DNA from: Mesorhabditis belari | Taxonomy: Eukaryota > Nematoda > Chromadorea > Rhabditida > Rhabditidae | Assembly (NCBI GenBank): GCA_958450365.1 | Contig: CAUEEP010000741.1 | Coordinates: 4,629,501 to 4,693,500 of the forward strand | Direction: 5' to 3' | DNA length: 64,000 bases | In this document: piece by piece, positions 43,130-55,342 of the stretch | How positions within the stretch are numbered: position 1 is the first letter of the stretch | Layout of the letters: each line of letters begins with the position of its first letter | The notes under the pieces: model-generated | Told to the model about the DNA's origin: nothing | Seen by the model: only the letters and a program-made list of their open reading frames with translations | The model's database searches: none | Translations under genes and position numbers: made by a program

Positions 43130-43320
43130 CTAGCTTTTTTTTGAGAGCGTAAAGTCGGGTAGTCAAAAAGGGCGATGGCTCGATGATGTAAATAGATGGA
43201 ATCGATCAAATTAGACACTTTAGCTAAGGAAACCTATCTTCGTGTCAATAGAGAAAAGATAGAGCATAAAAAGTTTAGTATATAGCCAAATTTTCAGAGA
43301 AATTCATTCAGCCAATTTCT
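43130..43320. repeat. mariner-debris repeat copy
   Basis: GTCAATAGAGAAAAGATAGAG and TATAGCCAAATTTTCAGAGA match segments of the 12.1-12.6 kb mariner relic and the 31.8 and 62.8 kb repeats. Confidence 0.5.
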
Positions 43321-43689
43321 TCGTAGAGGTTTTTATAGATCAAAAACACGAATTTGCTTGAAAGTGAACCGAAATTGATTTAAATAGATGGAAATTGAAC
43401 AAAAAAACACTTTTATTTTGAGGAAACCATAGGTTAATTGGTGAATTTGTTATTTTTCCACGTTTCAACTGACTTTCTGGACAGCCTAATAAAATTAAAG
43501 AAAAGATTGGTCTCTGAGATCAAGCTAATCGATACCAACAGCTTTGCTAGAGTTTTTGCGAATAAAACTTTAAAGGAAAATGTTCTGAATAACAAAAGTA
43601 CTTAGTTAAAGCTTATAGAAAGATCACTTTAATGTTAAATTCTAGAAATCAACAAAGGATTCGATACAAATATTTACTTGTGATCCTTT

Positions 43690-44390
43690 TCCGAGAAAAT
43701 CCTGGGTTGGCGCTTTAAAGCGTGGTAAAACTACCGTAGCCCTCCCAAATTGGCGAAGAATTTCTTTTTTTTCATTCTTATTCATTTCATTTTATTCTTT
43801 TTGCGTTTTTCTGATGTGGGGCGTTTGTTTTTGCAGGAAACAAAGAGTATAAAGCTAAGTTACGTTTTTAACAGCATTTTCTGTGGCGAAAGCCTTGTTT
43901 GTAGAGTTTTTTTAGATTCACTTGCTTCCCGACCATCTACTACACGAACTTGATGCAAACTAATGTGAAGTTAAGTGCTTTTATCATTTTCTATGGCGAA
44001 AGCTTTGTTTGTAGAGTTTTTTAGATCCACTTGCTTCTCAACGATCTGCTCCACGAACTTGATGCAAACTAATGTTGGGTTAAGTGCTTTTTATCATTTT
44101 CTATGGCGAAAGCTTTGTTTGTAGAATTTTTTTAGATTCACTTGCTTCCCGACCATCTACTCCACGAACTTGATGCAAAATAATGTTAATTTAAGTGCTT
44201 TTTATCATTTTCTATAGCGAAATCTTTGTTTTTGTGACTTTTTAGTTGAAAAAACGTTGAAACGTTGAAGAAAAAAGCAAAAAGAATAAAATGAAATGAA
44301 CAAGAATGAAAAAAAATGAAATTTCGCGCAAATTGGAGCAATACGGTAGTTTTACCATGCTTTAAAGTGCCAACCCAGGATTTTCTCGGA
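43690..44390. mobile_element. foldback with three internal direct repeats
   Basis: The ends TCCGAGAAAATCCTGGGTTG and the inverse CAACCCAGGATTTTCTCGGA lead arms of about 125 nt. Between them, a unit of about 115 nt (TTTTCTATGGCGAAAGCTTT ... CACGAACTTGATGCAAACTA) occurs three times (about 43,876, 43,990 and 44,095). No protein. Confidence 0.85.
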
Positions 44391-44849
44391 AATCGTCATC
44401 TTCCCTTCACCACCAAAAAAGCTATTTAGTTCCCCATTGAGCTTAGGGTTAGGGAGCCGTCTGTCATGACGTGGGTTAAGTTAAGATATAGCCTAGTATT
44501 GTGTGTGTCGTTGTATTGTGATTGATATATTTCGTGTATGCGATAAATTCACCACTGGTAGCCCTAGTCGGTATTTTTGGAAAAAGGTCGCAAATAAATC
44601 TTTCACTACAACGATTGCCTTCAACAATCTTTCAAACTCAGAAAGCTACTAAAAATCCTCTAAAGTTCTTAAAAACAGATCAATAACGATTAACGATAAC
44701 GTAAAACGATTTCGACTTCAAATTACAAGTGTCAAAGATTCAATCCGAAACCAGTAAAAGCTTTTGAGGGCATTTGAGGCCAGCTTTAAGCTCTCTTGAG
44801 AACCCAAAAAAGAGTTGAAAAGGAGGAACAGCTGCAAGAGCGTGTGATG

Positions 44850-45140
44850 AGGCTCAACTAAAAGGAAATGGGAAAGGATCATGAAAAGGGGACAAAATGA
44901 GGGGATCAGAGAGACTAAATGAGAGAAAAGAGAGACAACGACTCATCCATTCTCCGGAAGTCTCTTTGGGCATTTTTCTGCCGCTTTTTCGTTCCCAGGC
45001 TCTCCCATTGTCTCTCAAAAATATTACAATTAGCTGCTTTTGGAAAAAAACTTGCCAACTACTGGTACTCGTTTCTAGTGTAATGTCATTTCGAAGGGGT
45101 AATAAAGTCAAACGAAGCGCTCTGGGGTGGGTGAGTGAGT
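44850..45140. other. non-repetitive island, no gene
   Basis: Moderately GC-rich, with AGAGAGAC and CTCTCCC tracts. No coding evidence. Confidence 0.3.
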
Positions 45141-45670
45141 AAGGAAATTCTAATAACTCTAATCAAACAAGACATAGTTCAACTTACACTTGTGATTGTT
45201 CTGTTAATCTTACATTAGCTTAGAACGACTCTTTTAGAAATTTTTGAGCTCATAAAATCAGTGTATAGAAGTTTTTGAGACTTATTTTAATAAAAAGTGT
45301 GTAGATTTCTTTTCTTAAAAAGCATAGTTCAGCAGCTATTTTCAGCAGGGATATTTAACAGCTTTAAACTTCCAAATTTCATTTAGCAACGTCCTTACAG
45401 CACTTTTTTTCTTTAACTTTAATCGGTTTATTTGCTATTCGCACTGCCATCGATGTATGTTAGATAGTTTTGCGAGAAAACTGAGTAGGGAAAGGAACGA
45501 ACTCAAGGTGAGCTTGTCCAGCAAGTGCACTTTATAGAATCGGGTATGAGGAATCCGAATCTGAAAGCAAAATCCGTCAAATGACGTTCCAGGCGTGTAA
45601 AACTTCAATCGAAAATTTGGTGTCAAAACGAATGCTTTAAAGGTCACCTTTATAGCGGAGAAAGCTTTTA

Positions 45671-45772
45671 AAAGGCTACCAACGTAGAGTGGAAGACTCT
45701 ACGTTGGTAGCCAAATGGATAACGCATTGGGTTTCCGGTGACAAGATCAGAGTTTGGTTCCAGATGTAGGTT
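45671..45772 (+). pseudogene. tRNA-Arg-like relic fused to a perfect hairpin
   Basis: GGCTACCAACGTAGAGT and its exact inverse ACTCTACGTTGGTAGCC (about 45,676-45,714) form a 17-bp hairpin. The right arm doubles as the 5' end of a tRNA-like unit: CTACGTT can pair with GATGTAG at 45,764-45,770, GTAGCCAAATGGATAACGC is D-arm-like and TTGGTTCC is a decayed B box. Confidence 0.5.
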
Positions 45773-46204
45773 TTTGTTTTCATTGTTTTTTGAGCAACAT
45801 CTAGCATTTTGTAGCTAATTGCATTATGATTTTTCTTTTAATTTCTTCGATCGTAGATGGTTTACACAACAGTTTTAAACTTCAAAACTTCATTTAGCAA
45901 CGGTACAGCATGTTTTTCTTTAACTTTAATCGGTTTAATTGTCATCAATGAATGATAGATACTTTTGCGAGAAAACTGAGAAAGTGTAGCAAAGTATAAT
46001 AGTGGAATTACAGAATTACAGTTTGAAATGGAATTACAGAATTACAGAAATGCCAGTGAAGGACTTTAAAACATAATTTGAAGTTTTTATGAGATGTTTG
46101 ATATTATTTGATAGTTCAAAAAAGTGTTTATCTAATTGTTAGAGTTTTTACTAACAATAAGTTTAGGAAGTGGACTATTTAGAGCACAATTTGACAGGCT
46201 CGAG

Positions 46205-46325
46205 AAGAAGCTAAGTAAGAACACTAATAAGCTAAGTAAGAACACTAAGAAGCTAAGTAAGAAGACTAAGAAGCTAAGTAAGAACACTAAGAAGCTAAGC
46301 AAGAACACTAAGAAGCTAAGCACAA
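46205..46325. repeat. AAGCTAAGTAAGAACACT minisatellite
   Basis: About six copies of an 18-nt unit (AAGCTAAGTAAGAACACT). Confidence 0.95.
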
Positions 46326-46379
46326 TTTGATAGGCTGCTAAGTTCTTTGTTCTTTTAGAATATTGGAACAAGCTTTCTT

Positions 46380-47270
46380 AGATTCTCAAGAGACTCTTTT
46401 CCATTATCCTCTACTCATCAAACAATTTGCATTCCATTTCCTCAGCCTCAATCAATCTCCACCAACCCAAAACAACTGTATGATTCTTGACGGAGTAGGC
46501 TTTATGCTGTGCCGAGTTTTGCGGGAAAATGTGAGAAAAAGGCTCAATTGAGTGCAAAAAGAAGGAGCACACAGCTGGATATCTCTTTTCATCAGTCAAT
46601 CGACAGGGGAAAACGGAAAAGTGTCAGGGTTTTGGGAAAATTCCACACAGATGTGTGTGTGCTATGTGTGCCCAAAAACTCGTCAAAAATCGTCCATAGC
46701 TTTTCTTTTTTTTCCGAAAGTGGCTTCTGTTTTAACATAAAATGACATGTCCATCACTTTTTTTGAGGCTTTTCCCTGCACTCCATGACATGTCCATATC
46801 GCTGCTGTCCATCTAGGGACTTTGTTGGAAATTTTACAAATAGCTTCTCATCAAAAATTTCAAATCTCATGACTATCAAAGATTTGGAAATGTTTATTTT
46901 GGGGAAAAAAGGCTTTGGGACGCTAAAGCTTAAAACAGCTTAAAATAGAAGCTTAAAACAAAATCCAAACCGCACAATCAAATGTTAGAATTTAAAACAT
47001 TGCTGTTAAGCTTAAAAACTCAAAAATAATAATGATAAAGACAGCATTTTAGCAATACTAATCTGAGTTTTTAGGCTTAGCACTCTAAAAGTGAGCTCTA
47101 GAAAAAGCTATCGTAATTCCGATGTTCTTTTTGAGGGAAAGAGTGGCTATTTTTAGCCGTATCTTGAAGAATTGAAACTGATCCAAGACTTTATCGCTGA
47201 ATATTTTCAAAAAGATGACCGGAGTACGATGATCAACCAAGAAGGTGCAAGAAAACCTACATACTAGCTT
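46380..47270. other. intergenic sequence, no gene recognised
   Basis: Several short open frames on both strands at 46.36-46.75 kb without motifs. The repeated phrase ATGACATGTCCAT (about 46,743 and 46,787) and a GCTTAAAA-rich stretch are the only patterns. Confidence 0.35.
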
Positions 47271-47394
47271 TATAGGCTAGTTGGATCGTCACCACCCTGT
47301 TCCCTTGACTCAATTCAAGCTTTGAGCACACATGGATGCATATTTTGCTCTTTAGAGTTTCTATAGGGTTACAGGCGAGGCTTCGGGAGCCGGT

Positions 47395-47815
47395 GACGAT
47401 TCAAGAAAAGAACGAAGTATAGAATCAATAATCGAGATAGAGCTCCTAGTGGACCATTTTTGATCAGCAGAACTGGCGCTGTGGGATGAACCAAATCTCG
47501 GGTTAAAGTGTCGAAGTGTTCACTCATGAGACCCCATGAAAGGCGTCAGTTGATATAGACAGCAGGACGGTGCCCATGCAAGTCGGTAACCGCTAAGGAG
47601 TGTGTAACAACTTATCGAATCAACTAGCCCTGAAAATGGATGGCGCTTAAGCGGACCACTTATACCCGATCGTTGCCGACTTGAGCGCGATGCCGGCCTG
47701 GTCGCAATGAGTAAGAAGGTTGGGGTGATTTACGTTGAAGGCTTTGGGCGTGGGTTCAGCTGGAGCTTCCATCGGTGCAGATCCTGGTGGTAGATCGAGA
47801 TATACTCGCTCCCGA
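47395..47815 (+). pseudogene. 28S rRNA fragment, diverged
   Basis: The plus strand matches conserved large-subunit rRNA phrases in order: GCTCCTAGTGGACCATTTTT, GAACTGGCGCTGTGGGATGA, GTTGATATAGACAGCAGGAC, CCGCTAAGGAGTGTGTAACA, CGAATCAACTAGCCCTGAAA, ATGGATGGCGCTTAAGCG and GTGCAGATCCTGGTGGTAG. Substitutions fall at normally invariant places (for example ATCCTGG for ATCTTGG, CATGCAAGTCGG for CATGGAAGTCGG), and neither flank continues as rDNA. A single dispersed, decaying fragment, not a working rRNA gene. Confidence 0.88.
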
Positions 47816-48221
47816 GTCTGGACGTAAAACCTCCGGTTTCATGTTATGCGGTTTATCAATACGAGTTTATAAAACACGCGTTTATCACACGCAAAGAAAA
47901 CGAAACAATAGAGATGTATATAGAGAAAGAGTGGGGTAGATAGTGAGCAACCGCGATGGATCGGATTCAATCAGTGATCGAAACACTTCGAACCACTCAC
48001 CATTGCGCCACTTTGCGAATAGAAAAATTTCTCGCGGGGGGGGGGGATTTAAATAGAGGCCAAAGAGGACAAAAAGATATTCAGTTGAGTTAACTGAATA
48101 GCCAAGATCAGCCAATTGACCAGAAAAAGGGTGCCGAATAGGAACTATAAGACATTAACATTTTACCAGCTAAGATCTTGGCAATAAAGCATTTTGAGAT
48201 CTTGTTATAAGATTGTACCTT

Positions 48222-50839
48222 CTAATCACAACCACAAGCAGCCACTAAAAGATTTTCATAACGAATTTGCTTCACGGCGGCTGACGGGGTGTGCAGAAAC
48301 AAAGTGATGTCATCGTATTGAGTCGGATGGCAACATTGTGGAACTAACTGAAAGTGAGATTTGATGATAGTGATACGTGAAATTTGACTCACATCTTCTG
48401 CAAAGCTATCTTTCATGATCTGATGTCTGGAAACTGGGATGTACTCATCGGAATTGGCGTCACGCTAAATTAGGTAAAGAATTAGGTAATTTAGGTAAAG
48501 ATAAAACAAAGCCCAATTTTGTAGAATAGATGTTCTTCCAAATTGATGCTATTTCAAAAAGTATCGACTTTCGAAACTATCGTAATTTTGCTTTGAGTTT
48601 TTATCCAATTAATCTACTTTTTCTGATTCTGTGTGGGCTCACAAAGAGCAAGAAAACTTCTAAATCTAAAACTACTCACTGCATGATTGTTAATTGCACA
48701 ACTTCCAGTGCAAATGTAGATGTCGAAAGCACGTGGGGCAATCAAAAAGTTCCAATTTTTCATCAGCTAAAATTAGCAAATGAATTTGATCGAAAACGAA
48801 CAAAACGCACACTAAAATCGACTGGCATAGAGCGCAGACAGCAGCCCTCATCCTGAAAATGGTTGATGAGTTCTTTGAATAATGTTTGTAAACATTTGAA
48901 AACCAAAACTTTAGTATTTAAAAGTAGAAACTTTGTAGAACAAACCCCATCTGATAGATCACACAACTCTTGTCCCTTTAGCGCCATTAAATTCTTCGTT
49001 TTGATCTCGAAGAAAATGTTCTAAAGGGTTTAGCTTGGTTAAAGTGTTTAGCTTAGTTAAAGCATTTAGAGAAATCTTAAGCGCATTTAGAGAAATCTTG
49101 CATCATAAAAGCTTTTGATTGCAAGGAACTAGACTGCTTCAATCTTCTGAAACTTTAATCGGCCACCTACAGTTGTTTGTGAGTCAAATCTCTGTGCGAT
49201 AGTCGTTTTCTTAGCATTGAAATAGAACAAGATCTCAAGCTCGATTTCACCAGAGCCAATCTTTTGGAGCAATCTGAATACAAATTGTTTAGATTTCAAT
49301 AAAAACATACGGTTGAAAATCTTGTGGAGAAAACTTTGCAATTTGTTCGTTGTTATTCAAGGTGGGGATGTGCCCGAGCTCACCAGAGCCAAAGAGATTT
49401 CTTCCCTGAATAACAATTGAGGGTAAAATTGTATAAAGAAAATTTTGGTTCGGTAATTTTTATGATCAGAACACAGTCTTTAGCATAGATCAGACAATTT
49501 AGTTAAAGGAAAACTTTATTTTAAAGTTCATTAATGTTCATTAGGTCGCGGGAGAGACAACTTGATCACCATCACCTCTTTAGAATTTGTGTAAACAACG
49601 ACTAACCTCTTTAGACTTTGTGTAAACTTCAACACTCGCCGGAGAATCAATTGGAGATTTGTCGAAAATAATTGAAGCTTTCACTTCTACGATTCTTCTT
49701 TTCAGACCCTAAACTTTTTATGACCGCATTCTTTAACCGCTTGACTACCTGTTCAGGAATTGGTAAAAACGTTCGCGAATAGTTCGCATTGGATGAAACG
49801 GCTATGTGAAATGTTTCAAAGATTTCCTTTGGTGGCGCTAAAGTTCTTTGGGGGCTTAAGGTAAAGAGTTAGACTTCAACAACTAACCCACTGGTGGTTT
49901 CCTCTCTTGTAAATACTTGATCAACTTGGCGTTTTGTTCAAAAAAAGTCTCATTGATGAACGGTGGTTCCAAATGATCAAGTGATTGCAAGATCCTTGTT
50001 TTTACCTAAATATTATTTTTTGAATAGTGCTTTAACTTCCTTCCTTCACATTTGATAAAGCAATTTTTAGTCTAGCAATGGTGCTCTCATAACGGATACC
50101 TAAATTCTTAACAGCTTAAAGGAGGGGTTCGAATTGAGACCGATTCTCATTGGCCAGCTTATAGCTAGTGTCATACAATTGCTATAGCAGGATTTCAACA
50201 TTTATACTTACCACAAAATCAAGCCAAATTAAAGGCAAAAAGCTCTTTCCAAAAATTTGGGTATAGTGACGCTCAAAAAAGCCAAAACTGGCTCAGTCGC
50301 TCATTGCTCCTTTCCGTTACGGATTCCAAAAGGGAAACATTTTATACCAGACGGGTATGCCAGATGGCAAGCGATTACGCAGGCGTACAAAGAACACCGC
50401 GTCAGTCATTTGCATAGTAATTCTTCTTTTGTATTCTAGATGGCACAAAAAGAATATATTGAGCTATACCGGGGTTTTTCGGGGTCGGGATCTATTGGAG
50501 CTATTCATTTTATTGATTCTACCAATTGAAACTCAGATCTAATTTATCTAAACTTTTAGATTTAGTGAGAATCGTGAGAGTGAGAGTTTGATGAGAATCG
50601 GTCCTAATTCAGACCTCTCTTTTAAGAGATATGATAAAAACAAACATTCAACCACTATATTGCTTAGCGATGTGATTTGTACTTGATCCTAGTACTAAAA
50701 TCTGAACATAAGAAGCTAGTCAAACCTGATTTATTCGCTGCTCTTCTTGATCCTTTAAGTACTTCTGAACTTTTCCACAAAAAGAAGCACGCAAGTTGAT
50801 GAAAGATATAAATAATAAAAGAATAGAAGATAAGCTCAT
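48222..50839 (-). CDS. daf-7: DAF-7-like TGF-beta ligand, 12 exons, in-frame stop in the propeptide
   Basis: Exons: 50726-50839, 50050-50181, 49888-50005, 49749-49837, 49607-49708, 49311-49405, 49171-49273, 48946-49020, 48811-48852, 48680-48766, 48393-48464, 48222-48347; all phases agree, 384 codons plus stop. The start gives a signal peptide (MSLSSILLLFISFINLRA). The C-terminal 108 residues are a cystine-knot ligand: GDEGCCLRSMPVDFS, NWNFLIAPRAFDIYICTGSC, then QCCHPTQYDDITLF and YENLLVAACGCD. The CCHPT spelling is like C. elegans DAF-7, the dauer-pathway TGF-beta made in sensory neurons, so the symbol is by likeness only. Codon 60 is TAA (50116-50118), yet frame and sequence character continue on both sides: pseudogene, assembly error or misread exon. 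No RxxR furin site is evident before the knot. Confidence 0.8.
50116..50118 (-). other. in-frame TAA in exon 2 of the DAF-7-like gene
   Basis: Exon 2 enters in phase after exon 1 and reads QLYDTSYKLANENRSQFEPL, then L and TAA, then AVKNLGIRYESTIARLKIAL before a GTGAAG donor in phase. The only alternative acceptor (AATTTAG before GTATCC) would drop the stop but breaks the phase with exon 1 unless another exon exists. Confidence 0.75.
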
Positions 50840-50887
50840 AAAATTGTTGAATATTTTGATTATTGTGGCTTTGTGTGTTTCTTTTGA

Positions 50888-50895
50888 TATTTATA
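50888..50895 (-). promoter_or_regulatory. TATA-like box upstream of the DAF-7-like start
   Basis: The minus strand reads TATAAATA, centred about 50 nt before the ATG. It suggests that the gene has its own promoter despite the neprilysin gene just upstream. Confidence 0.4.
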
Positions 50896-50966
50896 ATAAC
50901 GGGATTTTCCCATTACGTTGCCAGTGGTGAGCCAATTACTTAGCACAAACAAAAAAATTTCTTTGT

Positions 50967-50972
50967 TTTATT
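50967..50972 (-). terminator. AATAAA poly(A) signal of the neprilysin gene
   Basis: Minus-strand AATAAA about 155 nt beyond the TGA at 51124-51126 and about 130 nt before the DAF-7-like ATG. Confidence 0.5.
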
Positions 50973-51123
50973 TGATAACACCATAAATACCATGGAAAGT
51001 GATACAAATTGCAGAAATTGGAATGAATAAACTAAAATTGAAAGTATTTTAAAGCTAGAATCGAATCAGAGATCAGTATACTCATAAAACTATCATTATC
51101 AATCCAAAGATAAATATTCACAA

Positions 51124-54100
51124 TCACCAAACTCTACACCGTTTTTCATTGACCATTTTCGAGGTCTTAGGACAACTGAAAGCTTCAGCGAATTCTGGGG
51201 AATTTCCTAGAACGACGTTGACACGAGCTCTATCCGGACTGTGGGTATCCTCAAGTGTCTCGGTGAGTAGAGTCTCGTTTCTCCAGTTACCACACCATGA
51301 CTGAAAGGTTTGGATACGGTTTCAACGGATATCTAGGACAAAGCTGGCTTACTTAGAGAGTAAATCGAATGAGTTAGACATTGAATTGTAAACAAGAAAA
51401 AGGACAAAAAGGCTTTATCCTTGTTCGGGTATGGATACGAGCTCGAGTCTGTTGCATGAGCAATAACGTACTCAATAATCTGGTTGCATTTAAATTTAAA
51501 TCGAACTTTCGACTTACAATTATGTTGCTGTCTAAAATTTTAGAATTACACGATTTCTAAGATCGTTGCCAAAAACAACTCAAAGTTTAGCTATTAGGTT
51601 GAGTACTAAGTCTTTGACCTAAATTCATTTTCTAATTGACTAAGTCTCAAGCTATCAAATGAAATAGGGTTTTTTTTTCATTAGATAGCCCAATCATTTC
51701 TCTTGCAAATGACTTTGAAAATTTCTGAAAAGTTTTGTTTTGAAGGTTTTTCATTAGCAAGAGGTCGAGCGTTCAAAAACGACAAAACCGTTTGGTATTT
51801 GGTAGTTTGAGATAATTAAATAATGAAGTTTGAGTTTGAGATGATTAGATTTCATTTAGATTTCATTTAGATAATGAAATGAAGGCCGCAATACTTAGTC
51901 TTCAACTTAATATAATAGTAGATCAGTTCTTCTAAACCTAACTCGAAACTCACAAGATGAGCTACGAAAGCTCAAAAAATGAAGCCAATTAATACCCCTA
52001 TAGGGTTGCTCTTTAAAACTTACAAATGCATAGCTCATGAAGAAAATCTGCAACGGTGAGTACTTCCGAAGGGCAATCGGTATATTCTCGGTGTCAATTT
52101 TCTTCTCATTGATCAACTTCTGCACCCCTCTCAAAGCTGATCGAAGCCCTCCATTGTCGGCTATGTTCTCGCCAAGTGTTTTGTACCCATCAATCTAAAC
52201 TTTCCATTGGCTATTTATCAATTTCAGTTAACGCACATAAATGTTGAGCGGTTCGATTTTCGTGTGTCCGTATTGTTCCACGAAACATTGCTTCATTTGT
52301 TCGTAGTTCGTGAGGGTTTTTGCGTCCCACCAGTTTTTCTTGTTGCCTAACTCGTCGAATTGTGAGCCTAAAGACAATTGATGAAAAAGCAGCTAGAGTA
52401 AAATTTTGGCTAATAGCAAGATTGAAAATTATAGCTTAAATCGATAAAAGTTTCAAATCTTTTCTAACCATAGTTATCAAAACCTAACCATAGTTATCAA
52501 AACTAACCATAGTTATCAAAACCATGCGTAATCTCATGCCCAATTACCACCCCGATTGAACCATAATTTTGTGGTCTCGAGAATTTCGGATCAAAGAAAG
52601 GCGGCTGAAGAATCCCGGCAAGTATTGCTGAATCTATGGGATTACCGTCGTGCAACAAAACAAACCAATCTGATTCCGACTTGGATCGTAATAGGCATTC
52701 ACTTGACTGGCCAAAAAGTCGAATGACCATTTAGAATTGGGCACAAGAAGGCTCTCATACGCACGTTGTTGACTCCATTTTGTGATCGCGTTGCTGATTC
52801 CCTGCATGGTGAGTGGAGCTGGGTAGTCTAGCTGAAATCGGATTTGCAAACTAAAGATCTAATAATGTTGACCAAAGTCCGTCCTTGCTGCCTAGTCTGG
52901 CCGACAAAAGTCCCTAGACCTGTCAGAAGCCAGGCACAAGCATGAACTTGGATTCTGTCTGGCTCTGGTTCGGTCTGCCGACCTAGAAATAGAAAAGCCA
53001 TGACAAATTCAGCTAAAACTTTGGTGATAATCGTAACTTTTTGCGCCCTATCTTATATCTTTTGTCTTTTGTCTTATGACATAAGATTATATTTCTTTGG
53101 CTAAAACTCCTCGAATTGTCAATGTATCAAATTGTCCTTAGGCCTTTTCTGCTTTTGATCCCTCAACTTATTGCTCTCTAAAAAAGCATCAAATGGAAGG
53201 CTTTTCTAGGCGTTAAAAGCTACTTTTAGAAGATCAATAAGATTTTAAAAGATTATTCTAAAAGTTTTATAAGTTCCTGAACTATCTTTGTTTTTTTCTG
53301 AGCTACATCTTCGTCACGCAATTCAGGCCGAAACGATGATGGAGTTATGGTAATCTGGTAAAGAAATGGTAAAAACTGTAAGTAAATCGAAGCATCAGTT
53401 GTTTCTAAAAAAACCAAAGAGTAAGCGATATCAACATATTGTACTCAACCCAATAACTATCAAGAACACTCACTAATTCATATTTCTCAGCAATCGACGT
53501 CGCGTTGAATATTGTTGGATTGTAGCCGATGAACTCCATCATCCTTTCGGCCTAAATTGAGTGACAAAGATGTAGCTAATGGTTTAGAAGCTTATAAAAC
53601 TTTTAGAATAAATTTAACACATTTAGGACGAGGTTTTTGATTTTTGCGTAAACTATTTTCCTTTCAACTCGTCTAAAAACGTTCACAGGCAACCGATTCA
53701 CTTAAGTTAGGGGTGAAAATGAAGAGAGATCTTCACGGATCACTTATCTGAAAACAGATTAAAGAAATATTGAGTTTAAAGAAAGTTCGGAATGAGAAAG
53801 CATGAGAAATTTTCTGGGTCACCGGTGACCCGGGAATTAATTTGCTTTGCATTCAAAGGTTCATAACTCACTTCAAAGAAATAGTTTTTCAAACAGTTTC
53901 CAGATAAATGGTCCTCAAAGATTTCTCTTCATTTTGACCCCTAATTTAAATAAATCGGTTGCCTGCAAACGTTTCTAGACGGGCTGGAAGGGAAATAACT
54001 TACACAAAAATCCAAAAACCTCGTCGTGCATGTGTTAAAGCGCAGCTTCAAGATCCATAGCCAACCTTTAACCTAGCTGCGGCTTTTGTTTTGTTGTCCA

Positions 54101-55301
54101 TCCAGTCAGTCTCTTCCAAAATCTCAATGAACGAGTTTCTGATGTTTTTCACCATCATCGAAACTTCATCGACGCTTTTTTGAGAGAAATACCTAAATTT
54201 CTTATTGATGCACTGAGTTCTTATTGAGTTTAAAAACCGTTCAATGTAAAGAGCTCCAGCTACATCGGAAAAAACTTCGACCGAAGCATTGATACAATCT
54301 TCTTCAGTACTGTCTTTCGTTTTTACTCCGTAGATTCTTTGATTTAGTTTCTAAACATGATAAAGTCATCTAAATTATTGTACTCTTAATATTGTCAAGT
54401 CAAAAATCGGCCAAGTTCTGTCAAGTTAAAGTTCCAAGTGAAAGTATTCAGCAGCTGAATGCCTCTATTACTGTAGCGAGAGAAAATTTGACATTTTATA
54501 GTAATTTTACGGTTTTTTCACGATTCTACCCACATTGTAAGCATCGAGAAAACGATCATCCAAATAGGGAAGCAGTGAGAAAATGATCTAGACTCAAATT
54601 CGTAAACAGCTCAAAGATCTCTTACCTTTCCTTCCAAAAAATCAGCTAACGTCTGATTTTGAACACTGAGCACAAATTCGTTGACCATTTTTATCCCATC
54701 AACATTTCGCAAACGAATATTCATTTTTGACAATGACAGCTTTTCTTGAACAGATTTCGGAAGAATAGCTTCAAAATAACGAGTGAAATTGACCTAAAAA
54801 GGATTTGGTTCAACAAAATTTAATATCTGAAAAGTATTGACTCACCGCAGTGATCAAATCCGAGACCTCAGGCAGTTTGACTGAAATATCCGTTGTGTTG
54901 TCTTCGAGAAACAATGAGTCAATCTAAAATGTAAATTTGGTCTAACAAACAAAGCATAACTACCAAAGCTACAAAAGGCTCAAACCTCGGCCATTCTTCG
55001 ATCGATCGCAAAATAATTTCGGAGCTTTCGTTCACTTTCCTTAATGGTTCCATCAAAGAATTCCCTTTTCACATCATCTTTGCTCAAGAAACCATAAATT
55101 TCTCTGATGAATGTATAACCTTCAGTGAGTTGGCTCTGAAAGCTTTATGTATCAAAAATGAAAATAAGAAAAGTGTAACCGCGTTACGGTTCCAAATATC
55201 CAAATTCTAGGTTGAAATCTTAAACTCCTAAATCTTTTAACACCGAAAATCTAATTCTAAATGAAATCCTTAATTGCCAGAGGAGGAACAACGAGAGGAG
55301 G

Positions 55302-55342
<41 letters not shown>

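Noticed and set aside
47395..47815. Functional rRNA gene
   Set aside because: Only about 0.4 kb of 28S is present, with changes at invariant sites and no rDNA flanks.
48530..48856. Plus-strand 108-codon frame
   Set aside because: Shadow of the DAF-7-like cystine-knot exons on the minus strand.
53290..53400. Apparent neprilysin exon ([19 protein letters not shown] frame) after exon 12
   Set aside because: It is antisense of an inverted copy of exon 12; the true next exon at 52,831 joins in phase and continues the M13 domain.
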